Positions 23,699 through 34,410 of a stretch of DNA of 34,410 nucleotides are shown here, piece after piece (the stretch's first letter is position 1; each line of letters begins with the position of its first letter). A program made the position numbers and the translations under genes. Where the stretch lies: positions 1 to 34,410 of the forward strand of contig JAJPKC010000395.1 in NCBI GenBank assembly GCA_021323955.1, in the 5' to 3' direction. The DNA comes from Oscillatoriales cyanobacterium Centralia_MAG_596. Lineage in GTDB: Bacteria > Cyanobacteriota > Cyanobacteriia > Leptolyngbyales > Leptolyngbyaceae. The notes beneath the pieces are model-generated. The model was given only the letters and a program-made list of their open reading frames with translations, was not told the DNA's origin and did not search any database.

Positions 23699-25429
23699 CT
23701 AGAATTCAAATGAGAGCCCCCCCTTAACAAAGAACCCGTCCAGGCTCAGATCCCCATTGCTGCGCGATATCAGCCCTGGATTTGAGGCATTAACAAACCG
23801 CAAATCTTCACTGGTATTAAACCAATGTTGATATTCATAGCCAGCGCTGAGGTTAATCTTGGCCTGTTTGCCCAAAGGCGCTTGCCAATCAAGTCCAATC
23901 GCCGCTTCGAGCACTGGCACTGTATGGCTACTTTGACTTCGCTTCAGATTAGCAATTAGATCAGCCCCATTGTTGTCTGTTTCGCGATAGGTAGAGGTTA
24001 AATCACCGATCAGAATGGATGCCGCACCCCGACCAAAGATGCTAAAACCGCTGCCCAGCATCAGTTTTGCTTCTGCTCCTACCCGCGGGCCAAAACCAGA
24101 GAAGTCATTGCCAATTTTGATCCGCCCGTTGACGTAATCGAACTGGTCATATTTGGCATCCAAATCCTGATTGATAGAAGCAAACTTTAAGCCACCAAAC
24201 AGGCGCAACCCGAGGCTTTTACCCACGCGAAATTTGTAGCCCAATTCCAGATCCGTATTGTTGTAGTCGAGTGCGGCGCTGGCACTGGCAATACCAGCAC
24301 GCTCATTTTGACGCGGGCTGGAGAGTGTTGAGAATAAAAACCCATTGGCAGGCGCGATCGCGCTATCCTTACCACTGGTTACCAGAGACGTATACGCCAC
24401 AGCAATATCCAGCGCTGAACTTGGCGGTTGGTAGGTGATTCCCACACGGATGCCAGCGCCCCGATCGTAGTCTGCAGTTTGCAGTTTGCCGTCGATCGCC
24501 AGTGCATCACCAGCATCCTCGATCGCATAGTCGAAAGGTGTACTGGTGCGTGGTTTGAAAAATACCCCTGTGGCTGAAATGGTCAGATTTTGGGGTTGGT
24601 CTTCGGCAATTGAAACGGCTGGAGTCGTGTTTTTAGACCCTGCCAGGGTTTGCTTAAGGCGTTCGATTTCTTGCTCAAGCTGCTGCTGCCGTTGCTCCAA
24701 CGTAGAGAGTTGTTCCTGCAAGGGTTGTGTACTCGGTACAGCATCGGGCACGATGACTGGCGTGCTTTGGGCCAGTACTGCGCGAGTGGGTACGATCGGG
24801 GCGGCAGCGGGTGGAGAGAATTCGATCGCGGTTGCGGTCTCGGCGATCGGAGCGGGAGCAGCGGCAGGAATACGGGGACGAGCGGCAGGAATCGACTGGG
24901 TGAGGGGGACTGGAGAAAGGTCGGCGGCGGTTCCAGTCGCTGGGAGCGGGCGGGATGTGGGTAGATTGGTAGATGCCTGCGTCGGCTCGATCGTGAGCGT
25001 CGGTTCGATCGTGGGCGTCGGCTCGATCGCAGTGCCCTTAACCAATACGGCAGTCGATTTTTTTACAGGGATCGGTTGTTCGGGATAGGTGACAGGATCT
25101 GCAGCACTTGCTGGTGTGGTTGGGATTGTAGAGACAATAACTGGACGATCGCGACGTTGCGCCACAAAACTGGGTGGGCCAGACGTAATTGGCACGGAGC
25201 GAGTGGACGATGGTGCAGAAAACTCAATTGCTGCTGGTTCAACGGTTGGGCTGGTTTTCGGTGTTGCCGTCGCCATGTCTAATTGAGTCTGGTTGGGCGC
25301 AGTTGACTGGGTCAAATCTGGCGATTGTGGCGATGGTGATGATTCTGGTTGTTCCTGTGCACCTGCCGCAATCGGCGCGCCCAAAACGGCAGTTAATGCA
25401 ACAGCGAGGCTGATCGTACGATCGTTCAT
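23699..25429 (-). CDS. Predicted outer-membrane beta-barrel protein with Pro/Thr-rich stalk
   Basis: A 576-residue exported protein. A signal peptide ends in PIAAGA (about 1-24). Residues 25-235 are rich in Pro, Thr, Ser and Ala and include three repeats of the type TIEPTP. A coiled coil follows (about 236-264, LQEQLSTLEQRQQQLEQEIERL). From about 280 to the end, alternating hydrophobic residues form strands (for example ELGYKFRVGKSLGLRLFGGLKF) and the last residue is Phe in FVKGGLSFEF, the usual signal for outer-membrane barrel assembly. It is not recognisable as a porin with an SLH domain. The start is supported by GAGGAA six bases before the ATG. It follows the giant RTX gene by 116 bases on the same strand. 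Confidence 0.78.
   Translation of the reverse strand: MNDRTISLAVALTAVLGAPIAAGAQEQPESSPSPQSPDLTQSTAPNQTQLDMATATPKTSPTVEPAAIEFSAPSSTRSVPITSGPPSFVAQRRDRPVIVSTIPTTPASAADPVTYPEQPIPVKKSTAVLVKGTAIEPTPTIEPTLTIEPTQASTNLPTSRPLPATGTAADLSPVPLTQSIPAARPRIPAAAPAPIAETATAIEFSPPAAAPIVPTRAVLAQSTPVIVPDAVPSTQPLQEQLSTLEQRQQQLEQEIERLKQTLAGSKNTTPAVSIAEDQPQNLTISATGVFFKPRTSTPFDYAIEDAGDALAIDGKLQTADYDRGAGIRVGITYQPPSSALDIAVAYTSLVTSGKDSAIAPANGFLFSTLSSPRQNERAGIASASAALDYNNTDLELGYKFRVGKSLGLRLFGGLKFASINQDLDAKYDQFDYVNGRIKIGNDFSGFGPRVGAEAKLMLGSGFSIFGRGAASILIGDLTSTYRETDNNGADLIANLKRSQSSHTVPVLEAAIGLDWQAPLGKQAKINLSAGYEYQHWFNTSEDLRFVNASNPGLISRSNGDLSLDGFFVKGGLSFEF
24979..25032. repeat. Three tandem copies of an 18-base unit in the barrel-protein gene
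   Basis: GCGTCGGCTCGATCGTGA occurs three times without gap, with one to three changes per copy (24979-24996, 24997-25014, 25015-25032). Read on the minus strand it encodes the TIEPTP-like hexapeptide repeat of the stalk. Confidence 0.9.
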
Positions 25430-25489
25430 GGTCGGTTCCTCATGCGGTAGAAGTGAATGAATACAGAGAGGGGAGAATGATGGGGCTAT

Positions 25490-25516
25490 GCGTTCGCTTT
25501 GCCCCTGGTCGAACGC
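25490..25516 (-). other. Hairpin behind the giant RTX gene
   Basis: GCGTTCG (25490-25496) and CGAACGC (25510-25516) are perfect inverted repeats around 13 bases, 30 bases past the stop of the giant gene. No T run follows, so termination is doubtful and readthrough into the barrel gene is possible. Confidence 0.35.
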
Positions 25517-25545
25517 TTGCTTAGAGCCTTGCGCCTTTGCCTGTC

Positions 25546-28500
25546 TTACCCTGGCAAATCGAGATACAAGTCACCGGACAGCGCCAGCGCATTTTGAGCT
25601 TTCACGCTGTCAAGCAGATATTGCCGGGTAGCGGGACTGAGGAGATCAATGAGTCTGGCCTGAACGATAGGGGCGATCGCGACTTCATCATTGGGACTGG
25701 GGTTTGTGTTGCGCACAACGTTGCTGCCAGCGCCACCAACCAGCGCATCGTCGATCTGGTCACCAAATAAATAATCATTGCCGGGATTGGTTGCCAGATC
25801 GCCCGGTAGTGCATCCCCGTAAAGCCTGTCTTTATCTCTCAGCCCAAACAGAATGTCGTTGCCGTTCCCACCGCTCATGTCGTCCTGTGCGAGTTGGGTA
25901 AATCCAGCGGCCAGGTTGCGGTAGAGCGTATCGTATTGATGCGGCAACCCCTGGAAGAAGTTATGGGCCTCATTACTGGTATCGAGGTAATCCAGAATGC
26001 CTCCATCCAGATTCATACTCAGGTCTACCTGCCCGTTCAGGAACGGGAGGATAAACGTTGCATTGTCGCCCAGCAGCAGATCATCGCCGTCATCCCCTTT
26101 AATCTGATCATTCTGGGCAATCAGGGCATTATCGCGATTTTGAGTGGTGTAATCGATCCCATGCCAATCTTGATAGCGATCGCGCATAAAGTCGTTCACA
26201 TCTTTGATCAACACATTCAGGCTTTCGCGTTGTTGATTGCTCAGGGGCGTTGCCGCCGTGATGATGGGCGTAATGATGGTGCTGTAGTCGCCTGTGATCA
26301 GGTCATTGCCGCCGCCGCCACTCACCGTGTCATTACCCAGTTTCAGGTCGAAGTCACGGAAGTTGCTGCGAGCAGGGCGATTAAGACCGATCGCGTTTGA
26401 GGGTTGCCAGAAGCTACCGCGCTGATAGGGCAGGCTGCTGACCAGTGGTGCAATCTGAATGCTGTCATCTGCAAAGATCTTGTCATCGCCATTCCCGCCG
26501 TAAATTGCATCGTTGCCAATCGACAGGGTGTATGGCTGACTGCTCACCCCGCCCGCAAAAGGAGCCAGAAGGGCATTGACGCCATTACTGAAACTGGCGA
26601 TCGCCTGATTGATATTCGTCAGCAGATTGCTCAGAGCGACCTGGTTAGCGGGTGCTTGATTCACCACAGGGCCAAACAGGATACTGTTATCGCCGTCGAT
26701 CACATCGTTGCCGTCGTCGCCCGCGATCGTGTCATTACCTAACCGCAACTCCTGCGGTGACGCACCGCTGGTAGACGTATGGGCCAGTTCCAGGTCATGG
26801 AGGTCGTAAATTAACTGGTAGAGACGGCGCGTGGTTTGATCGAGCGACAAATCAAAGGTGCTATTCCCACTGCGGAGCGGCATAAATGCAGAGTCATTGT
26901 CGCCGATAATGGTGTCATTGCCAGCGCCCCCACTCAAACTGTCATTGCCAGCCAGCAGATCAAGGTGGTGTACCAGATCGGGCACGATCGACACGAGGGG
27001 TTGCAGAATTGCACCATTGGTTGCGGTTAGAGGCCCGATCGGTGGAATGGGCGACGCATCGCGGAACAGTTGCGGTACTAACGTCAGCGTTGGCAGCAGT
27101 CCACCAGTCGTCTGTGGCTCTAGCGTCACGCTGGGCAGCACCACCGTGCCGTACGTGCCTAGCTCAATCCCCACGCCAGCGCTCTTGTCAATCAGATGAA
27201 TGCCCTGGACGACATTGGGCAGTTGGGTGTTGAAAGCCGCTGAATTATTGCCACTGTCACCAATGATCACATCATCGCCTGCATCGCCACTAATCTGGTC
27301 ATCCCCAGCGTTGCCCTGCAGAAAATCATTGCCGCTACCGCCGTGCATGACGTCATTGCCACGCTGCCCAAACAGGCTGTCGTTACCCGCATCGCCGTTG
27401 ATGATGTCGTTGCCATCGTCGTAAAGCGAGATCAACTGTAAAGCGGTGTTAGTGCCGTCAGCGCTGGCCGTCAGCAGGAAGCGATCGACCGTTTGAACCT
27501 GATCGTCCGTCACTGCGTTGGGGCTGACGGTGCCGATGAGTTTGCCCACATCCGTGAGAATCACATCCCGGTGCCAGGAGCCATCTGGGTTAATGCGTGG
27601 TGTGCCATCGGCATTGTAGGCGCGAGTAATGATACCCACATCGCCCAGAGCGGTGTCTTGCCCTGCCCCGCCGCTAATTGTGTCGTTGCCCAGTTCACCA
27701 TAAATTTCATCATCGCCAGAATTGCCAAATATGAGGTCATTGCCGCGCTGACCGTGCAGAATATCGTCCCCGGAACCGCCGTATTCCGTATCGTTGCCGC
27801 CAATACGATCGCGATCATCAAAGCGCACGACATCCCGAATTACATCAGCGAACGGTTGAGGATAGCGCTGCCAGAGGTTATAGCCAATTGATCGCCGGGT
27901 AATCGTGCCGTTATCGCCCAGCACCACATCGGCATTTGCGCCGCCATCAATGATATCGTTGCCATCAGCACCACCAACGACGTTGTGCCCGCCGATGATG
28001 TCATCTTCGCCGGTGTCACCAAAGAGGCGATCGTCGCCCTGCTGTCCCAGAATGGTGTCGTCGCCCTGGTTGCCAAAGATCAGGTCATTGCCACCGCCAT
28101 CGGCGGCCTGGGTGTCGATCGAGAAATAGTTTTGTCCCGGCGGCAGTGCCCGATAGACCTTCCCGTGATCGCCGAGTAATAGATCATCTGCCTCTGAGCC
28201 GTTTTGCAGGAAGGCATACTGCTTAAAGGTATTGCCATTGAGGAACCAGGAGACGGTTTGACCCGTGGCGCGATCGTGCCATAACAGATCGGTCTGTCCA
28301 TCGTTGTTGAAGTCGGCTGTACCGCTGATATCCCAGGCTGCATCCTGGACTGCGGGTAAAAACGTAAAGCCACTCAACGCATTACCGTTTAACGTCCAGA
28401 TGATATTCTCACCTGTGTGCTGATTGTGCCAGAGCAGATCCATATAACCATTGACATCCTGGTTAAAATCCGCGATGCCTTTGATCTGCCAATTGAGGTC

Positions 28501-31500
28501 ACTAATGGTGGGGAGCTTGGTGAAGCCACCATATGCCGTTCCATTCATCGTCCAGATCAGGTTCTCGCCCGTCTGCTGATTGCGCCACAGCAAATCAATA
28601 TAGCCATTGGCATCTTTGTTGAAGTCCGCCACGCCCTGAATCTGCCAATTGAGATCATTAATGGTAGGGAGCTTGGTAAAGCCAGCATACGCCGTTCCAT
28701 TCATCGTCCAAATGACATCTTCGCCTGTCGTTTGGTTGCGCCACAGCAGATCGGCATAGCCCTTCGCATCTTTGTTGAAGTCCGCTACACCTTTGATCTG
28801 CCAGTTGAGGTCACTGATGGTGGGGAGTTTGGTAAAGCCAGCATATGCCGTCCCATCCATCGTCCAAATCAGGTTCTCGCCCGTCTGCTGATTGCGCCAC
28901 AGCAGATCCAGGTCACCTTTTACATCTTTGTCAAAGTCTGCGATACCGGAAATTTGCCAGTTGAGATCGCTAATGGTCGGCAGTGCAATTTCCTGCTGGA
29001 GGTTTGTCCCTTCCATCAACCAGATGACCAGTGCGCCGGTGGTCTTGTTGCGCCAGAGGATGTCTGCTTTGCCATCCTGGTTAAAGTCTCCTTTGCCACT
29101 GATGTCCCATTGGGCGCTGTTGACGATCGGGTTGGGTCGATCGCCGAGCGGCAGGTAGGCAACTTGATTCGCACCGAGATTATTTACCTGCCAGATGGAT
29201 GTTTGCCCGGTGGCGCGATCGTGCCATAACAGGTCGCCTCGACCATCCTGGTTAAAATCGGCAACACCATCGATCGCCCAATTCAGGTCACTGATGGTTT
29301 GAAGGGCGGTAAAGCCACCAAAAGCGGTGCCATTCAACGTCCAGATGATATCTTCACCCGTCTTTTGATTGCGCCAAAGCAGATCGGCATACCCGTTTGC
29401 ATCTTTGTCGAAGTCCGCCACACCCTGGATCTGCCAGTTGAGATCATTGATGGTGGGGAGCTTGGTAAAGCCACCAAAAGCAGTACCGTTTAGCGTCCAG
29501 ATGATGTCTTCACCCGTCTTTTGATTGCGCCAGAGCAGATCGGCGTATCCATTGGCGTCTTTATTGAAATCGGCAATCTTTTGGATTTGCCAGTTCAGGT
29601 CACTAATGGTGGGCAAGGACACCACACCAAGGCGAGTAACCCCATTCATGCGCCAGATCTGGTCTTCGCCCGTCTGCTGGTTGCGCCACAGCAAGTCGGT
29701 TTGACCATCTTTATCAAAATCAGCCGCGCCAATGAAGCTCCAGTCGATGGATTGATTGAGCAAGGGAATGGACGCGATCGCGCTACTGCCATTCATCTGC
29801 CAGATGAGATTTTGTCCGGTTTCCTGGTTCCGCCACAAAATATCCAGTTTGCCATCACCTGTCAGATCGGCGATGCCTGCGACCAGCCAATTATCGTCAA
29901 GATGGTCAATGCCGTTATCACCATAAATGGTGTCTGCGCCAGTGCCGCCTAGTACCGTGTCATTGCCCCACCCACCAAAGATCAGATCATTGCCGCCCAG
30001 CGTGGGATCGGTGGTGGTGAAGAAGTCAAGCGTTGCCAGATTATTGTCATTGGCGACGACGCCCGCTTCGCCGTAGTTATAGTCAAACTTGCCATTGTCA
30101 CCCAGAATGCGATCGGCTCCCGTATCGCCGTAAAGCGTGTCGTCGCCAAATCCACCTGCGATCAGGTCATCGTCTTCGTTCCCCGAAATCGTATCATTGC
30201 CGCCGAGTCCTGGTGTGATGGTTTCAATCAGGCTGACCACACCACCTGTTAATGTGATGCGTCCGTTGTCACCCAGGAGTACATCCGCACCGGGGTTTGG
30301 TGCCACACCGTTACCGGAGTCGCCCAGAATCGTGTCGCCTGCCACACCACCGAGAATAATGTCGCTACCGTCATTTCCTTCGATCGCGTCTGCTCCACCC
30401 GTGGCAGTGATGGTATCTGTAGTAGTGATGAGATCCAATGTAGACAGGTTGGCATCTACACCATAGTTGAGCAAGCCATTGTCACCCAGGATAATGTCAT
30501 CGCCCTCATTGCCCTTCAGCTTGTCGTTGCCGAAACCACCGAGAATTCGGTCAGTGCCTTCATTACCCTGGATGTCATCGTTACCGCCCAACGATGGATC
30601 GATGGTTTCGATGCGCTTGATTTGGGTGCCGCTGAACACGATCTGCCCATTGTCGCCCAGCAGAATATCGTTGCCTGCGTTGCCTGCGATCGCGTCTCCG
30701 GCAAAGCCACCCAGCGCAATATCATCACCCTCATCGCCTGTGATTTTGTCGCTCCCGCCGAACCCTGGATCGGTGGTCGTAATCAGATCCAGCGTAGCGA
30801 GGTTTCCATCGATGGTGTAATCTAACAAGCCATTATCGCCCAGGATAATGTCGTTGCCTGTACCGCCTGCGATTGTATCGTTGCCATAGCCACCGATCAG
30901 GATGTCATCGCCTGCATTGCCTGCGATCGTGTCATCACCGCCCATGTTGGGAACAATGGTCGCGATTTTCTCAATCACATCGGCTGCATTGCGTGTGATG
31001 TAAGCGTTATCACCAATCACCACATCATTGCCATCGTCGCCAGAAAGGTTGTCGCCGCCTACACCTGTGACATCACTGCCACCAGACCCACCCACGATGA
31101 TGTCATTGCCACCACCGCCTGTAATGGTATCCCTGCCACCGAAGTCGGGGTCTGTGGAGAAAATATCGTTGGCTTCTGGCGATCCATCATTACGGACTAC
31201 TACACCATTGTCGCCCAGCAGAATGTCATCCGCATTATCGTTGCCGCCTGAAATCGCGTCATTGCCGCTGCCGCCGAGCACAATATCGGCATCATTGCCG
31301 CCTGTAATGGTATCATTGCCGCTGGCGATCGCTGCATCAGTGGTTTCAATGCGCGTAATGACATTGGCTTGCAGCGTTATCTTGCCGTTATCGCCCAGGA
31401 TGGTGTCTTTCCCGGCATCCCCGGAGAGATGGTCATCACCAGCGCCACCCAGAATGATGTCATCACCACTGTTTCCGGTAATCGTGTCGTTGCCACCAAA

Positions 31501-34410
31501 AGCGCTGGTTGCCGTGACGAAATCTAACGTTGCGAGATTACCATCGGCACTGTAATCGACTACGCCATTGTCGCCCAGCAGAATATCGGCTCCGCTATCG
31601 GCGGTGATGGTGTCGCTGCCAAAACCACCGAGCGCGATCGTGATGCCTGTACCACCGTCGATCGTGTCGTCGCCGCCTTTATTGGAAAACAGCGTTTCAA
31701 TTTTCTCGATCGTGCTACTGGCATTGCGCGTGATGTAACCACTATCGCCCAGAATGATGTCATCGCCAGCATTCCCAAAGAGACTATCGCCGGGACTACC
31801 CGCGACATCGCCGCCACCGGAACCACCGAGAATGATGTCATTGCCACCGCCCCCTGTAATGGTGTCCCTGCCGCCAAAATCGGGGTCTGTGGAGAAAATA
31901 TCGTTGGCTTGTGATGATCCATCAATGCCCACAACGACACCATTATCGCCGAGCAGGATATCGGCTGCGTCATCAGTGCCACCCGAAATCGCGTCATCAC
32001 CGCTACCACCGAGCACAATATCGGCATCATTTCCGCCTGTGATAATGTCATTGCCGCTGCTGATTGCCGCATCCGTAGTTTCAATGCGCGTAATCATATT
32101 GGCTTGCAGCGTCACCTTGCCGTTATCGCCCAGAATGGTATCTTTCCCGGCGTCGCCAAATAGATGGTCATCACCAGCGCCACCTAGAATAATGTCATCG
32201 CCACCGTTTCCAGTAATCGTGTCACTGCCACCAAAGGCACTAGTGGCTATGATGGTATCTAATGTGCTGGGATCGCCATCAACGCTGTAATCGACTACAC
32301 CATTGTCGCCCAGCAGAATATCGGTTCCAGTATCGGCAGTGATGGTGTCGTTGCCAAAACCACCCAGAGCGATCGTGATGCCTGTACCACCGTCGATCGT
32401 GTCGTCGCCACCACTATTCGGCGCGATCGTCTCAATTTTTTGAATAACATTGGCCGCATTGCGAGTGATTCGGGCATTGTCACCCAGTAGAATATCGTCG
32501 CCTGCATCGCCAAACAGCCCCCCAAAGCCACTTATCCGATTATCATCACCCGCGCCACCTATGATTATGTCGTTGCCACCGCCGCCGTGAATATCATCCT
32601 GTCCACCGAAACTGGTGTCCGTGGAAATAATATCGTTGGCATCAGCCGTTCCATCGGCCCCATGCACAACGCCATTGTCACCCAGTAGAATATCAACGGC
32701 ATCGCCACCACCATCCAGAATGGTATCGTTGCCCACGCCACCCAGAATAATGTCTGGGTTCACGCTGCCTGTAATCGTGTCATTCCCACCCGTCGTCCCA
32801 AAGGCTTCGATGCGGGTGTAAACTCCACCGCTGTTGAGTTCTACCCGACCATTATCGCCAATGAGCGCAATATCGGCACCGACATTACCCAAGATCTGGT
32901 CATTGCCAATACCACCGACCAGGATGTCTGCGTCTTCGTCACCACTCAGGATGTCATCGCCACCGATCGTGGGATTGATGGATTCATAGCGTACGGCACC
33001 TCCACCTAACGCCACGCGCTGTCCATCATCGCCAAAGACGACATCATTGCCCTGGTTGCCCTGCAAGAAATCATTACCTGCGCCACCGGAGAGGAAGTCA
33101 TTCTCGGTACCGCCATATAGTTCATCATTGCCTGCCTGACCGTACAGGGCGTCACTGCCTGCGTTACCGTAGAGTTTGTCATTACCCGTACCGCCCCCTA
33201 ACGTGACGCTGCCATCAGGATTCAAATTGCCGATATCACCGAGCAAATAATCATTACCATCACCGCCTTCCAGCGTGTCGTCGCCATTACCGCCTTCGAG
33301 AACGTCGTTGCCCACCTGACCACGCAGAATATCGTTACCGTCACCCCCTTTGAGGCGATCGTCTCCATTGCCGCCTTCGAGCGTGTCATCCCCATTCTCG
33401 CCCTGAAGAATGTCATTTCCATCGCCACCCTGCAAGGTGTCGTTGCCAGTGCCGCCATAGAGTTTGTCGTTACCTGTGCCGCCGTCCAGCGTATCGTTAC
33501 CTGTCCCGCCAAAGAGCGTGTCGTTGCCGTCCTCGCCGTATAGGAGTGAATCGCCTGCCCGTGCTGTCAGTTCATCATTGCCCTTGCCACCATGAAGGAT
33601 GGTTTTGCCGTTGCCTGCAATTAAGTGATCATCGCCAAACTCCGTTCGTCCCGGGTTTACTGCCGGATTGAAATCACCCCATAGTTCTGATTCGGCAGCG
33701 ACATCGGGTGCAATTTCAATCACATCATTGCCAATGCCCCCTTCGGCGTAAATCTTGCGAACGCCTGCGTAAGTCTGGTTATAGCCAAACGCTGACACAA
33801 TGACCGTCTCGGTGCCATCAGGCTGAGTGGACACATGGGTCACTTTAAAGGTTTCATCGATGTCGGTGCTGAAGGTTGGTGAAAGGCGAGCCGCCGCGTT
33901 GGGACCCATGTTTAACCGGAGCAGCCCCGTTGCAGGATCTACCAGCGTTGCCAGCACAGGGTCAGGGTTGCCAGCCCCATTGCAGGCAAAGGAGAAGTCG
34001 AGCAGCGTTGCCGAAGCAATATCAAAGGAATCTTCCCAACCGACAAAGCCCACGAAGGGAATATCAACCCCCACTTTGACGTAAGCGCTCAGAGCTGCAG
34101 TGAGTTTGCCATCAATATCAAAAATGCAAAGTGGGCCGTCCAGGAAGTTACTCAGCAACTCGTCCAGACGCACTTTGCCATCGTGGTTGGGGTCATCTAA
34201 ATCAGCATTCACGTTCGCATAAATGCCACCACCAACACCCACATCCACCACCACTGCATTTAATGAGGCAAACGCGCCAATTCCAGCCGTGAGCACCACT
34301 TCGGGTACATCGGCTCCTGTACCGTCAGGGTTAGCCGTATCGCTCACATAGAATCCCCGGAACACCAGCCCTGGGTCAGTGAAGCCCCCCGATGCAAACA
34401 GCCGAATGCC
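25546..34410 (-). CDS. Giant RTX calcium-binding surface protein with FG-GAP-like module block, N terminus outside the window
   Basis: The frame is open from the window edge to the TAA at 25546, giving 2,954 visible residues; the true start lies beyond 34410. In order: a beta-rich region (about 1-240) holding an EF-hand-like loop [12 protein letters not shown], a first RTX array (GGxGxDxxx nonapeptides such as [11 protein letters not shown]), a block of 11 modules with the pattern ADFNxDGxxDLLWRNQxTG, a second RTX array, and a C-terminal end without repeats (about 60 residues, NEVAIAP-like start to LYLDLPG). RTX repeats bind calcium and usually fold after type I secretion; the unrepeated end could be the secretion signal. 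No transporter genes are in view. It is probably an extracellular or surface adhesin-like protein; enzymatic function is not visible. Confidence 0.9.
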   Translation of the reverse strand, partial: GIRLFASGGFTDPGLVFRGFYVSDTANPDGTGADVPEVVLTAGIGAFASLNAVVVDVGVGGGIYANVNADLDDPNHDGKVRLDELLSNFLDGPLCIFDIDGKLTAALSAYVKVGVDIPFVGFVGWEDSFDIASATLLDFSFACNGAGNPDPVLATLVDPATGLLRLNMGPNAAARLSPTFSTDIDETFKVTHVSTQPDGTETVIVSAFGYNQTYAGVRKIYAEGGIGNDVIEIAPDVAAESELWGDFNPAVNPGRTEFGDDHLIAGNGKTILHGGKGNDELTARAGDSLLYGEDGNDTLFGGTGNDTLDGGTGNDKLYGGTGNDTLQGGDGNDILQGENGDDTLEGGNGDDRLKGGDGNDILRGQVGNDVLEGGNGDDTLEGGDGNDYLLGDIGNLNPDGSVTLGGGTGNDKLYGNAGSDALYGQAGNDELYGGTENDFLSGGAGNDFLQGNQGNDVVFGDDGQRVALGGGAVRYESINPTIGGDDILSGDEDADILVGGIGNDQILGNVGADIALIGDNGRVELNSGGVYTRIEAFGTTGGNDTITGSVNPDIILGGVGNDTILDGGGDAVDILLGDNGVVHGADGTADANDIISTDTSFGGQDDIHGGGGNDIIIGGAGDDNRISGFGGLFGDAGDDILLGDNARITRNAANVIQKIETIAPNSGGDDTIDGGTGITIALGGFGNDTITADTGTDILLGDNGVVDYSVDGDPSTLDTIIATSAFGGSDTITGNGGDDIILGGAGDDHLFGDAGKDTILGDNGKVTLQANMITRIETTDAAISSGNDIITGGNDADIVLGGSGDDAISGGTDDAADILLGDNGVVVGIDGSSQANDIFSTDPDFGGRDTITGGGGNDIILGGSGGGDVAGSPGDSLFGNAGDDIILGDSGYITRNASSTIEKIETLFSNKGGDDTIDGGTGITIALGGFGSDTITADSGADILLGDNGVVDYSADGNLATLDFVTATSAFGGNDTITGNSGDDIILGGAGDDHLSGDAGKDTILGDNGKITLQANVITRIETTDAAIASGNDTITGGNDADIVLGGSGNDAISGGNDNADDILLGDNGVVVRNDGSPEANDIFSTDPDFGGRDTITGGGGNDIIVGGSGGSDVTGVGGDNLSGDDGNDVVIGDNAYITRNAADVIEKIATIVPNMGGDDTIAGNAGDDILIGGYGNDTIAGGTGNDIILGDNGLLDYTIDGNLATLDLITTTDPGFGGSDKITGDEGDDIALGGFAGDAIAGNAGNDILLGDNGQIVFSGTQIKRIETIDPSLGGNDDIQGNEGTDRILGGFGNDKLKGNEGDDIILGDNGLLNYGVDANLSTLDLITTTDTITATGGADAIEGNDGSDIILGGVAGDTILGDSGNGVAPNPGADVLLGDNGRITLTGGVVSLIETITPGLGGNDTISGNEDDDLIAGGFGDDTLYGDTGADRILGDNGKFDYNYGEAGVVANDNNLATLDFFTTTDPTLGGNDLIFGGWGNDTVLGGTGADTIYGDNGIDHLDDNWLVAGIADLTGDGKLDILWRNQETGQNLIWQMNGSSAIASIPLLNQSIDWSFIGAADFDKDGQTDLLWRNQQTGEDQIWRMNGVTRLGVVSLPTISDLNWQIQKIADFNKDANGYADLLWRNQKTGEDIIWTLNGTAFGGFTKLPTINDLNWQIQGVADFDKDANGYADLLWRNQKTGEDIIWTLNGTAFGGFTALQTISDLNWAIDGVADFNQDGRGDLLWHDRATGQTSIWQVNNLGANQVAYLPLGDRPNPIVNSAQWDISGKGDFNQDGKADILWRNKTTGALVIWLMEGTNLQQEIALPTISDLNWQISGIADFDKDVKGDLDLLWRNQQTGENLIWTMDGTAYAGFTKLPTISDLNWQIKGVADFNKDAKGYADLLWRNQTTGEDVIWTMNGTAYAGFTKLPTINDLNWQIQGVADFNKDANGYIDLLWRNQQTGENLIWTMNGTAYGGFTKLPTISDLNWQIKGIADFNQDVNGYMDLLWHNQHTGENIIWTLNGNALSGFTFLPAVQDAAWDISGTADFNNDGQTDLLWHDRATGQTVSWFLNGNTFKQYAFLQNGSEADDLLLGDHGKVYRALPPGQNYFSIDTQAADGGGNDLIFGNQGDDTILGQQGDDRLFGDTGEDDIIGGHNVVGGADGNDIIDGGANADVVLGDNGTITRRSIGYNLWQRYPQPFADVIRDVVRFDDRDRIGGNDTEYGGSGDDILHGQRGNDLIFGNSGDDEIYGELGNDTISGGAGQDTALGDVGIITRAYNADGTPRINPDGSWHRDVILTDVGKLIGTVSPNAVTDDQVQTVDRFLLTASADGTNTALQLISLYDDGNDIINGDAGNDSLFGQRGNDVMHGGSGNDFLQGNAGDDQISGDAGDDVIIGDSGNNSAAFNTQLPNVVQGIHLIDKSAGVGIELGTYGTVVLPSVTLEPQTTGGLLPTLTLVPQLFRDASPIPPIGPLTATNGAILQPLVSIVPDLVHHLDLLAGNDSLSGGAGNDTIIGDNDSAFMPLRSGNSTFDLSLDQTTRRLYQLIYDLHDLELAHTSTSGASPQELRLGNDTIAGDDGNDVIDGDNSILFGPVVNQAPANQVALSNLLTNINQAIASFSNGVNALLAPFAGGVSSQPYTLSIGNDAIYGGNGDDKIFADDSIQIAPLVSSLPYQRGSFWQPSNAIGLNRPARSNFRDFDLKLGNDTVSGGGGNDLITGDYSTIITPIITAATPLSNQQRESLNVLIKDVNDFMRDRYQDWHGIDYTTQNRDNALIAQNDQIKGDDGDDLLLGDNATFILPFLNGQVDLSMNLDGGILDYLDTSNEAHNFFQGLPHQYDTLYRNLAAGFTQLAQDDMSGGNGNDILFGLRDKDRLYGDALPGDLATNPGNDYLFGDQIDDALVGGAGSNVVRNTNPSPNDEVAIAPIVQARLIDLLSPATRQYLLDSVKAQNALALSGDLYLDLPG
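25700..28190 (-). repeat. RTX array B (C-terminal side) of the giant protein
   Basis: RTX turns occur in small groups ([20 protein letters not shown] and similar) separated by long non-repeat inserts of 50-90 residues rich in Leu, Asn and Gln. This is looser than array A and lacks the 735-base period. Confidence 0.85.
28190..29900 (-). repeat. Block of 11 FG-GAP/VCBS-like modules in the giant protein
   Basis: Eleven modules of about 48-60 residues share the pattern W-x-I/F-x-G-x-ADF-D/N-x-D-x5-DLLWRNQ-x-TG-x-x-IW-x-x-NG. The aspartates in ADFNKDxNG-type loops match calcium-binding loops of FG-GAP beta-propeller blades. Modules 3-4 and 7-10 are nearly identical to each other, 5 and 6 are diverged, and 1, 2 and 11 form variable caps. 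Confidence 0.85.
29900..33680 (-). repeat. RTX array A (N-terminal side) of the giant protein
   Basis: Nonapeptide repeats of 27 bases run through this region. In the upstream part (33200-33680) they are nearly continuous ([20 protein letters not shown] type); below that they are broken up by longer spacers such as ILLGDNGVV and [10 protein letters not shown], each ending again in an RTX turn. Confidence 0.9.
31131..32640 (-). repeat. 735-base superrepeat inside RTX array A
   Basis: Matching landmarks lie 735 bases apart: TGATGCCTGTACCACCGTCG at 31641 and 32376, and the segment for [18 protein letters not shown] at 31131 and 31866. A third, more diverged copy of the latter lies about 732 bases further at 32598. 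Each unit codes for about 245 residues and contains the same series [41 protein letters not shown]. Confidence 0.85.

Noticed and set aside
28417-29229. Long open frames on the plus strand opposite the giant RTX gene (for example 270 residues here, and others at 25894-26400 and 31028-32290).
   Set aside because: They mirror the repeats of the minus-strand gene, have no ribosome binding sites, and encode repeated low-complexity peptides. They are by-products of the biased repeat codons.
1-34410. tRNA, rRNA, insertion sequences, prophage or integrase genes.
   Set aside because: I looked for T-loop motifs, transposase-like frames and long terminal inverted repeats and found none that I could support.

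Overview
This window looks like a piece of a cyanobacterial chromosome. It is full of the octamer GCGATCGC (HIP1), and it carries an orange carotenoid protein gene next to its fluorescence recovery protein gene, a Gap2-type photosynthetic GAPDH and a murC-murB-ybaB cluster of cyanobacterial type. Codon use and gene content suggest a filamentous, non-marine lineage, but I cannot name a genus. I see no tRNA, rRNA, CRISPR array, transposase or prophage.

Layout. 1-1800 (+): the 3' end of grxC, then tadA, then a PlsC-like acyltransferase. 1829-5628 (-): murC, murB, ybaB and a low-molecular-weight tyrosine phosphatase, read in that order. 6036-7935 (+): nadD and gap2, the latter with a recognisable promoter. 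A long perfect-stem hairpin separates gap2 from a convergent amidohydrolase (8131-9513). 9610-10937 (-): an ECF sigma factor with its RskA-like anti-sigma factor. 11149-14051 (-): a nitroreductase, an N-acylglucosamine 2-epimerase and an epoxide-hydrolase-like alpha/beta hydrolase. 14330-15709 (+): ocp and frp, with a strong intrinsic terminator between them. 15779-16834 (-): a secreted M23 peptidase. 17145-17936 (+): pgeF. 17937-19180: a long noncoding stretch with several short tandem duplications and one small gene with a good ribosome binding site (18274-18426, -). 19181-19969 (+): aqpZ. 20508-21236 (+): a secreted SH3-like protein. 21323-23455 (-): a Cache-HAMP-PAS-PAS sensor with no output domain. 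23699-25429 (-): a predicted outer-membrane barrel with a proline/threonine-rich stalk. 25546-34410 (-): the C-terminal 2,954 residues of a giant RTX protein whose start lies outside the window.

How it fits together. Much of the window concerns the cell envelope: murC/murB make peptidoglycan precursors, an M23 enzyme and PgeF touch its turnover or fidelity, PlsC makes membrane lipid, and AqpZ, the barrel protein and the giant RTX protein act at membranes or the surface. OCP and FRP form the photoprotective pair that quenches phycobilisome energy and then switches quenching off. The giant protein has a nested repeat plan: two RTX arrays flank a block of 11 FG-GAP/VCBS-like modules, and within the N-terminal-side array a roughly 245-residue block is repeated about three times, two copies being exactly 735 bases apart.

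The observations I consider most worth checking are the 11-base match between the murC ribosome binding site and the complement of the conserved Yfr1 small-RNA motif, the output-less sensor, the repeat architecture of the giant protein, and recurring 14-18 base tandem duplications at six places in the window. I did not find a clearly new multi-gene system.
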